Shown: positions 42,515 through 50,365 of the stretch, in pieces
Layout: every line of letters begins with the position of its first letter
How positions within the stretch are numbered: position 1 is the stretch's first letter
NCBI RefSeq assembly: GCF_001750685.1
Contig: NZ_CP017269.1
Span: forward strand, 806,001-870,000
Direction of reading: 5' to 3'
Source: Geosporobacter ferrireducens
GTDB lineage: Bacteria > Bacillota > Clostridia > Peptostreptococcales > Thermotaleaceae
Length of the DNA stretch: 64,000 nucleotides
Translations under genes and position numbers: made by a program
Notes under the pieces: model-generated
Seen by the model: only the letters and a program-made list of their open reading frames with translations
Told to the model about the DNA's origin: nothing
The model's database searches: none

Positions 42515-42772
42515 ATAAAAAACCCCTTCATTCCCAAGTTAAGGACGAAAGAGTTATTTCGCGGTACCACCTTAATTCCGGCATATACTGCCGGCACTTA
42601 ATAATTTTTATCGGAATCACCCGACTGAATCTACCTTCATACCTTCTCAATTCAGTTGCTCAGAAGCTACCTTCGACAATCCTTACCAAGAAATCTTTCA
42701 GCCACGGATTTCTCTCTCTAAAGGCAGACAATCGACTACTTCTCTTCTTCAACGCTTTATAAATTTTCATTT
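42515..42772 (-). promoter_or_regulatory. T-box leader of valS
   Basis: Minus strand AAGGTGGTACCGCGAAAT (complement at about 42560-42577), followed by a terminator region ending in TTTTTTATT near 42516. Stem I pairs AGAAG with CTTCT; the base before CTTCT is G and the triplet before that is GTA, a valine codon. The AGAAGTAG S-turn motif is present. Confidence 0.92.
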
Positions 42773-42779
42773 TTTCATC

Positions 42780-42807
42780 ATTATATCCCATATTATGCAA
42801 AAGTCAA
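42780..42807 (-). promoter_or_regulatory. sigma-A promoter of the valS operon
   Basis: Minus strand TTGACT (42807-42802) and TATAAT (42785-42780), spacer 16. Confidence 0.75.
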
Positions 42808-42810
42808 GAC

Positions 42811-43341
42811 TTACCCAACAAAATTTTTGTTTTGGAGCTTTTTAAAGCCGATTATATATTTAACCAGTGCCATTAGTGTTACTACGACTGCTGCTATAAC
42901 CCAAATGATATGATAGGGCATTTGAAATACAACAGCAAATATAGCCCCATAAAAAAGTACTGTAGCCATCTTTCCAAAGTTATTGGAGGGGATAACCAGC
43001 TTGTTGCCATAATGGTATAACACCAGCGAGCCAAGAATCAACAAGGTTTCTTTGGCTCCGATAATTAGGATCACCCATAAGGGAATATATTGACGGTGAG
43101 TTAAACAGGCTAGTACAGTCATCTGCATCAACTTGTCAGCCAATGGATCCATGGCTTGCCCCCACTTGGTAATCCTATTATATTTTCTCGCAATATATCC
43201 ATCTAATATATCCGTAATTCCTGCCAATAGAAAGACATAAAAAGCTAAGACAATGCTATTAGCCGCTCCAGAATAAAAAACATAGATAAATACCGGGATA
43301 AGTAGGAAACGGAGGATCGTTAAAATATTTGGTATATTCAT
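42811..43341 (-). CDS. pgsA: CDP-alcohol phosphatidyltransferase, PgsA-like
   Basis: A 176-residue integral membrane enzyme with the CDP-alcohol phosphotransferase motif D-x2-D-G-x2-A-R-x8-G-x3-D-x3-D. Here it reads DILDGYIAR, then G, D and D in WGQAMDPLADK. It should make phosphatidylglycerol phosphate from CDP-diacylglycerol and glycerol 3-phosphate, the first step to phosphatidylglycerol. About five to six membrane helices. ATG 43341 has GGAG upstream. Monocistronic. Paralogues with other acceptors cannot be excluded. Confidence 0.9.
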   Translation of the reverse strand: MNIPNILTILRFLLIPVFIYVFYSGAANSIVLAFYVFLLAGITDILDGYIARKYNRITKWGQAMDPLADKLMQMTVLACLTHRQYIPLWVILIIGAKETLLILGSLVLYHYGNKLVIPSNNFGKMATVLFYGAIFAVVFQMPYHIIWVIAAVVVTLMALVKYIIGFKKLQNKNFVG

Positions 43342-43474
43342 GAAGCACTCCTTATGATTCAGAATTATTTGTTATATTCTTCTAATCAAATTATAACTTA
43401 TCTTTCGTTATTTTTCCTCAATAATCCTTCAAATTATCCTTTACTCTAAAAAATCTTTTTAAAAGCTCAATAAT

Positions 43475-43511
43475 AAAAAAGAACTATCTTATACTACTAA
43501 GATAGTTCTCT
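43475..43511 (-). terminator. terminator of the PRC-barrel gene
   Basis: GAACTATCTTA / TAAGATAGTTC stem around TACTAC, with TTTTTTATT on the minus strand. Confidence 0.88.
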
Positions 43512-43515
43512 CCAA

Positions 43516-44238
43516 TTACTTCACATGTAATGTCAATTCTAAAAACTTGCCGGCATTCTCCATCTTGTGGATCAATTCTTCAGTAATCATTTCCCCTTCA
43601 TAGGCCAGCATCGTTTCTCCGTCCATAATTGTCTTGGACACTTCTCTTCCAATCAGATACTCACGTTGTTTTTTCTGAAAAGCTTCTGTAGTAGCTGACA
43701 CTTCAACTTCTACAATGTCCTTTATTTCTACCTTTCCCCCATCCAGTAATGCTGCAAGTGATTCCTTTAGTTGATCCTGGAGCTCGTGTTCTACAATTGT
43801 AACTTCTTTCCCATAGGTAATAATAGATCTAGAATCAAAGAACTTGAGCTGTCCATCATTTTCTATTTCACAACCAATAATTTTTCCACATTCATCATCA
43901 ATAAAAATTTCTCGGATCAAACCAAGATTTTTTCCTTTTTTGGTAAATACTTTACTCTTAACCACACCCACATTTTTATTCAACAAATCTACAACTTTTG
44001 GCTCCTGTTGTGCATCTATCAATAATTCAGCAGTTTCAATCATCAAAGCTTCATCTCCGATTCCCATGATCTTGCTCATTGGAACAACTTTGATCTGAAA
44101 CATAGATTTATCATCTACTACAAAATACTCTACCGTTCCGTTTTCTGGATTGACTACTACGTTTTTTATTCGCCCTACCTCTTGCCCTTCAAATACGCTG
44201 ATAATGGGAAGATTAATAATTTCCTTTAAGCTTTTCAT
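43516..44238 (-). CDS. PRC-barrel domain protein
   Basis: A 240-residue protein with two PRC-barrel domains (about 1-75 and 85-165). The first starts LKEIINLPIISVFEGQEVGRIKNVVVNPENGTVEYFVVDD and the second LLNKNVGVVKSKVFTKKGKNLGLIREIFID; both show the alternating short strands and GxI/V turns of the fold. A further alpha/beta tail contains VSATTEAFQKKQREYLIGREVSKTI. The fold binds RNA in RimM and serves as an adaptor elsewhere; no specific function is assigned. It has a GGAGGGG site and its own terminator. It is 25 bases from the TPR-like gene upstream and may be its operon partner. Confidence 0.85.
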   Translation of the reverse strand: MKSLKEIINLPIISVFEGQEVGRIKNVVVNPENGTVEYFVVDDKSMFQIKVVPMSKIMGIGDEALMIETAELLIDAQQEPKVVDLLNKNVGVVKSKVFTKKGKNLGLIREIFIDDECGKIIGCEIENDGQLKFFDSRSIITYGKEVTIVEHELQDQLKESLAALLDGGKVEIKDIVEVEVSATTEAFQKKQREYLIGREVSKTIMDGETMLAYEGEMITEELIHKMENAGKFLELTLHVK

Positions 44239-44263
44239 GCTTTCCCCTCCTGTTATGTTTGAA

Positions 44264-45040
44264 TCAAGTATTTAACAGTGCCGCAGCCTGCCGCAAAAGA
44301 CTTAGATCAATTGCACTTGTATTATCTTTTATAAAATAATACAAGATGTCTTGCGCTTGCTGTTTTTGATCCATATCCTTGTATATAGCAGCAATATGAA
44401 TGCAGCTTAAAAACCTCGTATTAACCTCTTTTGATGTTTGTAGAATATGCATGAAGCTTTCCAAGGCTTCTACATTTCTTCCTTGTGTCTTATATTCGAA
44501 GGCTTTATCAATATAATAAGGTAAATCCCTCTGGATTTCTACTATCCCAGAAGGTTCTTCTTCTGGTAAATCAGGAGAGGTTTCCAGTGAAATCTCAGGA
44601 TCAAAGTATTCTCCGAGCAATTCCTTTTCTTCACCTTCTTCAGAATCCTCTATGAACGCCTGGTCCTCCTGTTGAAATGACTCTATCCCTGTGACAACTT
44701 CTGTCATGGCGATAGCCTCTGCATTTGGTTCTATTGCAATTGCATCTAAGGATTCCTGACGATCAAGCAATGTATTTCCCAATATAAGCATACTACTACC
44801 AACCAAAATGCCTGCATACTTTTGACCATTTAAAAAGAACAGGAAAACACAAAGGATGATAAAATATAAAATAATAGCATTCTTTAGGTTATAGTAAGTA
44901 GCCACGAATGGAAAAGTAAATCCTGTTGTTGTACCAAAAAATGTACTGTTGATAAATAATTTTCTGCTAATTCCAACCTTACAAAAAACTGCATTATACA
45001 ACAAATAGAACAAGACATTCACGGTAATTATCAATAACAC
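44264..45040 (-). CDS. membrane protein with acidic linker and TPR-like C-terminus, unknown
   Basis: A 258-residue protein. Three hydrophobic helices lie in the first 95 residues. A very acidic, probably disordered linker (about 100-165, rich in Glu/Asp) follows. The C-terminal 85 residues have TPR-like helical pairs (YYIDKAFEYKTQGRNVEALESFMHIL, FLSCIHIAAIYKDMDQKQQAQDIL). Architecture suggests a membrane-anchored docking protein. The family is not recognised. The PRC-barrel gene begins 25 bases past the stop. Confidence 0.6.
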   Translation of the reverse strand: MLLIITVNVLFYLLYNAVFCKVGISRKLFINSTFFGTTTGFTFPFVATYYNLKNAIILYFIILCVFLFFLNGQKYAGILVGSSMLILGNTLLDRQESLDAIAIEPNAEAIAMTEVVTGIESFQQEDQAFIEDSEEGEEKELLGEYFDPEISLETSPDLPEEEPSGIVEIQRDLPYYIDKAFEYKTQGRNVEALESFMHILQTSKEVNTRFLSCIHIAAIYKDMDQKQQAQDILYYFIKDNTSAIDLSLLRQAAALLNT

Positions 45041-45170
45041 GACCCCAATATAATCCCTCCTATCTCAATAAATTTGAACAGATATTGTCCTAGAGTTCTT
45101 TCTACACCTTTCGACTAAATCCTCTTATTTTCCTTTTTTTGGGGCTATAGAACTAGTTTTTATTCTCAAT

Positions 45171-45198
45171 AAAAAAACAGGCATCCTTTCTGCCTGTT
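45171..45198 (-). terminator. terminator of the flavin reductase-like gene
   Basis: AACAGGCAG / ATGCCTGTT stem with AAAGG loop, then seven Ts on the minus strand; overlaps the stop codon. Confidence 0.85.
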
Positions 45199-45685
45199 AA
45201 AATTGCAAACTGCTGATCTTATCCGTCAGTACCAGTGGCTTTACAACATCTTCATTATGATATGCAGCTAAAACTTCGCCAATAAAGAGTGTATGGTCTC
45301 CTGCTGTATATAGGTCTTGAACCTTACATTCCAGATTAACAACAGCGTTCTGAATAAGGGGAGCCTTTACATAAAAGGGTTTTTCTGTCATAATTTTCGC
45401 TTCCTGAAACTTGTCTACATCGTACCCAGTCTTGCTTCCACAGTATAATGCCAATTGCTCCTGTTTTTCAGCAAGAATAGCTAGCGTAAATTCACCAGAC
45501 TGTTTTATTAAATCGTGGATATACCGCTCCGGTGCAATACTAACCATCACAAGAGGCGGTATATTTGAAACCTTTGAAATCCAAGCTACCGTCGTTACAT
45601 CTTTTTTCTCATTAAACTGAGCTGTTACCAAACCTATAGGATTTGGAATCTTTCTCAAACCAACTTTAATACTATCGTTTTCCAT
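45197..45685 (-). CDS. flavin reductase-like FMN-binding split-barrel protein
   Basis: A 162-residue protein of the flavin reductase/flavoredoxin group. LVTAQFNEKKDVTTVAWISKVSNIPPLVMVSIAPERYIHDLI at about 19-60 is the FMN-binding core, and HTLFIGEVLAAY near 134 the closing strand. It probably binds FMN and transfers electrons to or from other redox proteins. No partner is encoded beside it. ATG 45685 has GGGGGACTGAAA upstream. Upstream gene at 45702 ends 17 bases before, so both may share a transcript. Confidence 0.88.
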   Translation of the reverse strand: MENDSIKVGLRKIPNPIGLVTAQFNEKKDVTTVAWISKVSNIPPLVMVSIAPERYIHDLIKQSGEFTLAILAEKQEQLALYCGSKTGYDVDKFQEAKIMTEKPFYVKAPLIQNAVVNLECKVQDLYTAGDHTLFIGEVLAAYHNEDVVKPLVLTDKISSLQF

Positions 45686-45701
45686 CTTTTCAGTCCCCCG
45701 A

Positions 45702-46046
45702 TCATTTCACGATTCTAAGCGAATACCTTCTTTCCAGATAATTAACCAGTTCTTTTGTCATATCCATACATTCGCTACTCAATACGTCCCATTCCCTTTT
45801 ATAATTGGCATAGATAAATCTCCTGATGCTGGAGGTTGGAAGATAGGGATTTCCTCCGTGTTCTATGACTTCTTTATAAATGCATAGTCTTGATACTCTC
45901 CCTAAACCACTCTGAAGATTTAGAGGATCAATTCCTATATCGATTTTCTCCTTGTGTACTAATGCATACCAATTGTAATTTTCAATTTTTCCCTTTATAT
46001 AGCCATACTTATGTTTTCCTTCATCAATGCTGATATTATAATTCAT
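45702..46046 (-). CDS. 114-residue protein of unknown function
   Basis: Small soluble protein beginning MNYNISIDEGKHKYGYIKGK. The N-terminal half looks beta-rich with aromatic residues (ENYNWYALVHKEKIDIGI), then GRVSRLCIYK, and a helical C-terminus with Arg/Tyr clusters. It is possibly of the DUF7678 type, but I cannot confirm this. It probably shares an operon with the flavin reductase-like gene 16 bases downstream. Start ATG 46046 has only a weak purine-rich site (AGGGG 5 bases back, in GCAGGGGTTTAAT). Confidence 0.55.
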   Translation of the reverse strand: MNYNISIDEGKHKYGYIKGKIENYNWYALVHKEKIDIGIDPLNLQSGLGRVSRLCIYKEVIEHGGNPYLPTSSIRRFIYANYKREWDVLSSECMDMTKELVNYLERRYSLRIVK

Positions 46047-46195
46047 ATTAAACCCCTGCCTTTTAACTCATTTTACAATCACTAAATGGAATCCTGTTTT
46101 GATATAAGATATATTCATAGTATTAACATTTAATAATATTTTTTTTCACGATCGCATAGATTGATAGTAATCTTTTATTGTGGAGGCAGGTAAAG

Positions 46196-46624
46196 GTGCG
46201 GAGACAAAATCATTCCTTCCTATACTTTTTTTTTGTTTTTATAGGCATTACCAGTAGTTTACTGGGTAAGGTTTCATTCATGTATCCGCAAATCGTATGG
46301 TACTCTTATACACAGGCCGATAGTTTGTTCGTTCATTCCCTGCAACTCATCGCAAATCATAGATATATGGGAATTGTTCTCGCCACAGTTGGTTTTATAC
46401 TTTTATGTTATTTGTCTGTTTATACGGCAATTGAGCTTATCAGCCATTGGAAAGAGCTTCAAATTCCTCTACGCCTATTCTTATTGGCATGGACCCTTCT
46501 GTTGGGGTTCTCAGGAATCTTAAATTCAACTTTACTACTGCAGATTTCAATATATCTCCTCTTATTCTCTGTATTGGTTTTATTCCTTTCTCTGGTATGC
46601 AGCTATTTTTGGTACTTAGAATAG
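46196..46624 (+). CDS. 142-residue polytopic membrane protein, unknown
   Basis: GTG 46196 has GGAGG nine bases upstream; an in-frame TTG at 46178 sits in that site. Four hydrophobic helices are visible (SFLYFFFVFIGITSSLLG, YMGIVLATVGFILLCYLS, LRLFLLAWTLLLGFSGIL, LLLQISIYLLLFSVLVLFLSLV) with short loops. No catalytic motif or family is recognised. It stands alone, divergent from the 114-residue gene. Confidence 0.55.
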   Translation: MRRQNHSFLYFFFVFIGITSSLLGKVSFMYPQIVWYSYTQADSLFVHSLQLIANHRYMGIVLATVGFILLCYLSVYTAIELISHWKELQIPLRLFLLAWTLLLGFSGILNSTLLLQISIYLLLFSVLVLFLSLVCSYFWYLE

Positions 46625-46807
46625 GTACCCTCTCTCAGTATTTTCTGTGTCTTTCCATATATTCCCGTACACATCTTAGGTATATTTTAGCATAATATTG
46701 CCTATATCATGATTTTTAAATGTAAAATTTTCCATATTACTCTTCTTTCGTATTCTTCTGTGAGTCATGAAAAATGTAGACTTTCTATTTTAAATAAAAA
46801 ATAAAAA

Positions 46808-46856
46808 GCTAGAGATTCATCTTTCATTTAAATAAAATCTAGCTCTTTCAGAAAAT
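46808..46856 (-). terminator. possible stem-loop in the gap before the repeat
   Basis: AGCTAGA and TCTAGCT pair around a 22-base AT-rich loop. The remaining gap 46625-46860 holds no gene I can see. Confidence 0.35.
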
Positions 46857-46859
46857 ACA

Positions 46860-46918
46860 GCGGGCAGACATCCAGGTCTGCCCGCTTTCCGGAACGACAC
46901 AGGAGGTCGTTCCCTACA
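46860..46918. repeat. palindromic MITE-like repeat, copy 4
   Basis: GCGGGCAGAC...GTCTGCCCGC palindrome followed by CGGAACGACA...GGTCGTTCCCTACA. It matches copy 3 at 39516 over its middle but lacks the left GTAGG end. Confidence 0.7.
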
Positions 46919-47006
46919 TTTATATTCCTTTTTAGAAGTGTAAATCTATACAAGTATTTGATTAAAATCCAACTAAGATTTCCCGATCTTTATACTCCAG
47001 ACTAAC

Positions 47007-47423
47007 CTATGATTCCGAGGAAAATTTCTCAAAAACATTATCAATCCACAACACTGCATCCTTTGTAACAAATTTTAATATACAATACTCAGGATCTGTT
47101 ACGCCACCAGGAAAATGAGCTATAAACCAATCTGTCCATAGGGCTTTTTTTACATCCATGTCATCAACAATTTCCATATCTCCAATTAAAGTAATCCCAT
47201 TGTTTCCAGCACTATAACAAACACTGGCTTTATTGTTTTCTTTATAGTGCTTTACCTTTGCAGAAGTTGTTCCTGTTGCAAACCAAATCGTTTCTAATCC
47301 TTCTGCTTTAATATTTGACATGGTAACAGCCCTTGGCCACCCTCCTTCATCAATTGAGCTTAATACAGTTGTTTCTGCATTTGAGACAATATCCATTGCT
47401 TTTTTTCTGATATTGTTTTTCAT
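47007..47423 (-). CDS. pyridoxamine 5'-phosphate oxidase-fold protein
   Basis: A 138-residue FMN-binding split barrel of the general stress/PPOX family. AMDIVSNAETTVLSSIDEGGWPRAVTM, IWFATGTTSAKVKHYKENNKASVCYS and ITLIGDMEIVDD are family segments. It is not a vitamin B6 oxidase by length. Probably a flavin or F420-type stress protein. It is transcribed from a promoter that overlaps a palindrome just past the WYL regulator, so it is the likely target of that regulator. ATG 47423 has GAGGAGGATGAA. Confidence 0.87.
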   Translation of the reverse strand: MKNNIRKKAMDIVSNAETTVLSSIDEGGWPRAVTMSNIKAEGLETIWFATGTTSAKVKHYKENNKASVCYSAGNNGITLIGDMEIVDDMDVKKALWTDWFIAHFPGGVTDPEYCILKFVTKDAVLWIDNVFEKFSSES

Positions 47424-47479
47424 AAATTCATCCTCCTCTTCCCGTGAATTAGAACAAGTCTCTCACAAGCTGTGCTTTA

Positions 47480-47530
47480 TTTTTATCAGAATAACATAAT
47501 GAACATGCCAACAGTATGTCATGTTCATTT
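47480..47530 (-). promoter_or_regulatory. promoter and operator between WYL regulator and PPOX gene
   Basis: Minus strand TTGGCA, 17 bases, TGATAA (about 47509-47481) forms a promoter. The -35 lies inside the inverted repeat AATGAACATG...CATGTTCATT, which also contains TGACATACTGTTGGCA, resembling TGACA-N-TGTCA operators of YafY-type regulators. Confidence 0.5.
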
Positions 47531-48430
47531 ATACATATTCAAAATATTTTTTGAATTCTTTTTCAGATCCTCAATTATTGAATCTGGGGATAGAATATGT
47601 ACTTTGTCACCAAGACTAAGTATAAACTCCATTGCATACTGGTAATTCGTGTAAATTAATTTGAATTTGATGCGGTTATCTTCTGTAATTTCATAGGACC
47701 CTACTCCATATTGATCGACAATTTTATATTCATAAGAACGATCAACGAGCATTGTTATTATTTTTTCACTATTAAAATAGTTATCGAGATTCAGTCTTTC
47801 TTCAGGAATATCCCGCGGTCTAAATGTCCTATCGGTTATTTTAAGATCACTGATCCTATTAAGCTTAAAAAGGCGAAAATCATTTCTTAATTTGCAGTAT
47901 CCAAAAACATACCATGCAGACCATTTAAAAGTGATAAAGTAGGGCTCAATGTGCCTTTGTGAGAAGCCTTTGCTGGAAAAATAATCAAAATAAACCTCTA
48001 GATTCCTGTTAATTGCCTCCCGTAATAGGTTTATCTTTTGAGACAGATTGGTTTTATAAAAAGAAGTCAAATCAATATAAATATTATTGCTAACTGATAT
48101 AATATCCTCTTGTTTTGGGGACAGCTTTTCCAAAAGAAGTTCAATATTGGTATTGTTTGATATGCTTTCAATACTTTTTAGACCGATTATAATATTGTCA
48201 AGCTCATCATTCGTTAATATGCTTTTATCCAGTTTATAACCCTCGGCAATACCAATTCCTCCTCCACCGCCTTGATAGGTAACTACCGGTATACCGGCTA
48301 AACAAATATTTTCAATATCCCGATAAATCGTGCGAATAGATACCTCAAATTTTTCAGCTAAATCCTTTGCTGTTATTCTCTTATTGTTTAAAAGTATGGT
48401 TATTATTCCAAGAAGCCTGTCTATTTTCAT
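47525..48430 (-). CDS. HTH/WYL-domain transcriptional regulator (YafY family)
   Basis: A 301-residue regulator. The N-terminal HTH (residues 1-60, RLLGIITILLNNKRITAKDLAEKFEVSIRTIYRDIENICLAGIPV) binds DNA. A WYL domain (about 130-220) with the signature FKWSAWYVFGYCKLRNDFRLFKLNRI binds a ligand, often nucleotide-like or nucleic acid. A C-terminal WCX-type extension follows. ATG 48430 has GGGGGG upstream, so I prefer it to an in-frame start at 48487. It likely controls the PPOX gene immediately downstream. Confidence 0.88.
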   Translation of the reverse strand: MKIDRLLGIITILLNNKRITAKDLAEKFEVSIRTIYRDIENICLAGIPVVTYQGGGGGIGIAEGYKLDKSILTNDELDNIIIGLKSIESISNNTNIELLLEKLSPKQEDIISVSNNIYIDLTSFYKTNLSQKINLLREAINRNLEVYFDYFSSKGFSQRHIEPYFITFKWSAWYVFGYCKLRNDFRLFKLNRISDLKITDRTFRPRDIPEERLNLDNYFNSEKIITMLVDRSYEYKIVDQYGVGSYEITEDNRIKFKLIYTNYQYAMEFILSLGDKVHILSPDSIIEDLKKNSKNILNMYK

Positions 48431-48544
48431 ACAATACACCCCCCTTAACAAAGGGATTTCATACTTTTCTGGAATGTTTTCAAACAATTCTAACCAAGTT
48501 TTTCCGGCTTCACTCAGAAAAACCCACGTTTCCCTTTCCCATAT

Positions 48545-48736
48545 TTAAAAGTCTACCATAAACTTACTGTTTTTGTAACACTTACTGTCAATTAAAGTCT
48601 GATAATTATCTAAAAATTCCTTTTTCTGTACGACCATCTGTTCATACTGATTTTCTGCTATTTTACCTTCGAGCAATAGTTGATCGCAAAATCTGATAAA
48701 ATCCATCAGCAATTCCCTTAAGAGATGTTCTTCCAT
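48545..48736 (-). CDS. 63-residue protein of unknown function
   Basis: ATG 48736 has GGAGGG eight bases upstream. The product MEEHLLRELLMDFIRFCDQL continues as an amphipathic, largely helical protein with a coiled-coil look (EGKIAENQYEQMVVQKKEFLDNYQTLI). No family recognised. It stands between the WYL regulator and a divergent ABC-binding lipoprotein and may be a regulator-associated small protein. Confidence 0.5.
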   Translation of the reverse strand: MEEHLLRELLMDFIRFCDQLLLEGKIAENQYEQMVVQKKEFLDNYQTLIDSKCYKNSKFMVDF

Positions 48737-48980
48737 TTCATGATCCCTCCATTTTCATCAATCTTCTTCATTCTATTCCTGATCCTTATAAAATATTACA
48801 ATTATTGCACAAAAATTTATCCGGTTTTCAGGATTACCCTATAATTGTTCCTATGCTTGTCCCTACAGTATTTTACTCTTATATATTTATACCATTCTGA
48901 TAAAACTTGTAACCATTAATTTTCTCACTGAATATATTGAAATTATATGAAGAATAATAATCCATTTTGGAGGGATTCTT

Positions 48981-49979
48981 GTGAGAAAACTAAAAGCTAT
49001 TACTTTTATCCTGATCTTTACATTGCTTGTATCTATGGTTTTTACAGGCTGTAGTTCAAACAAAGAATTAATCAAGATAAAACTGTCGGAAGTAACCCAT
49101 TCTGTCTTTTATGCACCCCAGTACGTAGCGATTTCAGAGGGGTTTTTTGCAGAGGAAGGCCTTGAAGTAGAGCTCATCAATGGTCAAGGTGCTGATAAAG
49201 TTATGGCTGCACTGCTATCCGATCAAGTAGATATAGGATTTATGGGACCGGAAGCATCAATCTATGTCTACAATCAGGGCGCCGCAGACTACGCAGTTAA
49301 CTTTGCGCAATTAACGCAACGGGATGGATCTTTCTTCCTTGCCAGAGAACCCATGCCTAACTTTACATTTGATGCTGTTCGAGGCAAAAGCATTATCGGC
49401 GGACGCAAAGGCGGCGTGCCCAATATGACGCTTCAATATGTCTTACGGAAACACGGCATTGATCCGGAAAAAGACACAGAAGTACGTACAGATGTTCAAT
49501 TCGCAGTTATGGCTGGCGCCTTTACCGGTGGCGAAGGGGATTATGTTGCACTTTTCGAACCGGCAGCCTCCCTTGTTGAAAAAGAAGGCAGAGGTTATAT
49601 CGTAGCATCCATCGGGGCTGAAGGAGGATATATTCCTTATACCGTATATTCAGCAAAGAAGAGCTATATCGAGAAAAATCCAGAAATCATTCAAAAGTTT
49701 ACGAATGCAATTTATAAGGGCATGAAATGGACCGCATCCCATACCCCGGAAGAAATTGCAAAGTCTATCGCACCGCATTTTCCTGAATCGGATTTGGATA
49801 TCCTAACCAGAGTTGCAGAGCGGTATAAGCAGCAGGATACCTGGAAACCTGACCTAGTTCTGACAGAGGATGGATTAAATCACCTTATGGACATCATGGA
49901 GCAGGCTGGTGAACTAGATAAAAGAGCCTCTTATGATGCTATTGTAACCACCGAATTTGCAGAAAAAGCAATGAAATAG
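48981..49979 (+). CDS. ABC transporter substrate-binding lipoprotein (NMT1/TauA-like), no partners nearby
   Basis: A 332-residue periplasmic-type binding lipoprotein. Signal peptide MRKLKAITFILIFTLLVSMV leads to the lipobox VFTGC (Cys about 24). The mature part resembles the NMT1/SsuA/TauA group: LSEVTHSVFYAPQYVAISEGFFAEEGLEVEL, then DVGFMGPEASIY, and GRKGGVPNMTLQYVLRK. These bind aliphatic sulfonates, taurine or pyrimidine/thiamin precursors. No permease or ATPase follows: a strong terminator lies three bases past the stop. Start is GTG 48981 with GGAGGG. The rest of the transporter must be elsewhere or lost. Confidence 0.88.
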   Translation: MRKLKAITFILIFTLLVSMVFTGCSSNKELIKIKLSEVTHSVFYAPQYVAISEGFFAEEGLEVELINGQGADKVMAALLSDQVDIGFMGPEASIYVYNQGAADYAVNFAQLTQRDGSFFLAREPMPNFTFDAVRGKSIIGGRKGGVPNMTLQYVLRKHGIDPEKDTEVRTDVQFAVMAGAFTGGEGDYVALFEPAASLVEKEGRGYIVASIGAEGGYIPYTVYSAKKSYIEKNPEIIQKFTNAIYKGMKWTASHTPEEIAKSIAPHFPESDLDILTRVAERYKQQDTWKPDLVLTEDGLNHLMDIMEQAGELDKRASYDAIVTTEFAEKAMK

Positions 49980-49982
49980 GCC

Positions 49983-50020
49983 AAAGAAAATCCACCTAAT
50001 ATTGGGTGGATTTTCTTTTA
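49983..50020. terminator. bidirectional terminator between the binding protein and HPr genes
   Basis: AAAGAAAATCCACC / GGTGGATTTTCTTT stem around TAATATTG. Confidence 0.88.
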
Positions 50021-50027
50021 ACAGATA

Positions 50028-50291
50028 TTACTCTCCAAAATTTGTTTCAAATAGAGAAACGATCGCCTCTAATGCTTCTTTTTCGTCTAACCCGTCAGCT
50101 CTTACCTCTATTTTTTCACCTTTTACGGCTCCCATTGCCATAATCCCCATAATACTTTTTGCATTTACCTCTTTATTTCCGGTTATAAGTACTACATCAC
50201 TTTTAAATTGGGCAGCTGTTTTTATCAGCAAAGTAGCCGGTCTCGCATGCAATCCTGCTTCATTCTTTATTTCAACTTCTTTCAGAACCAT
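50028..50291 (-). CDS. HPr-like phosphocarrier protein in fructose PTS operon
   Basis: An 87-residue HPr. The phosphoryl-accepting His15 lies in GLHARPA, and Ser46 is in NAKSIMG, the HprK site, so the protein can join both phosphotransfer and catabolite control. ATG 50291 has AAAGGAG upstream. It is the last gene of a five-gene fructose PTS operon, whereas most Firmicutes keep HPr with EI; no ptsI is present here. It could be a fructose-specific HPr or the main one. Confidence 0.93.
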   Translation of the reverse strand: MVLKEVEIKNEAGLHARPATLLIKTAAQFKSDVVLITGNKEVNAKSIMGIMAMGAVKGEKIEVRADGLDEKEALEAIVSLFETNFGE

Positions 50292-50365
50292 TAATCGCTC
50301 TCCTTTCTCTTGACCCAATAACATAATAGAAAGAATTCTATTATGCCAATAATTTAAAATTCTTT

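Noticed and set aside
48981..49979. Thiamin-precursor (ThiY) assignment for the binding lipoprotein
   Set aside because: No TPP riboswitch or thi genes nearby; NMT1/TauA-like similarity alone does not decide the ligand.
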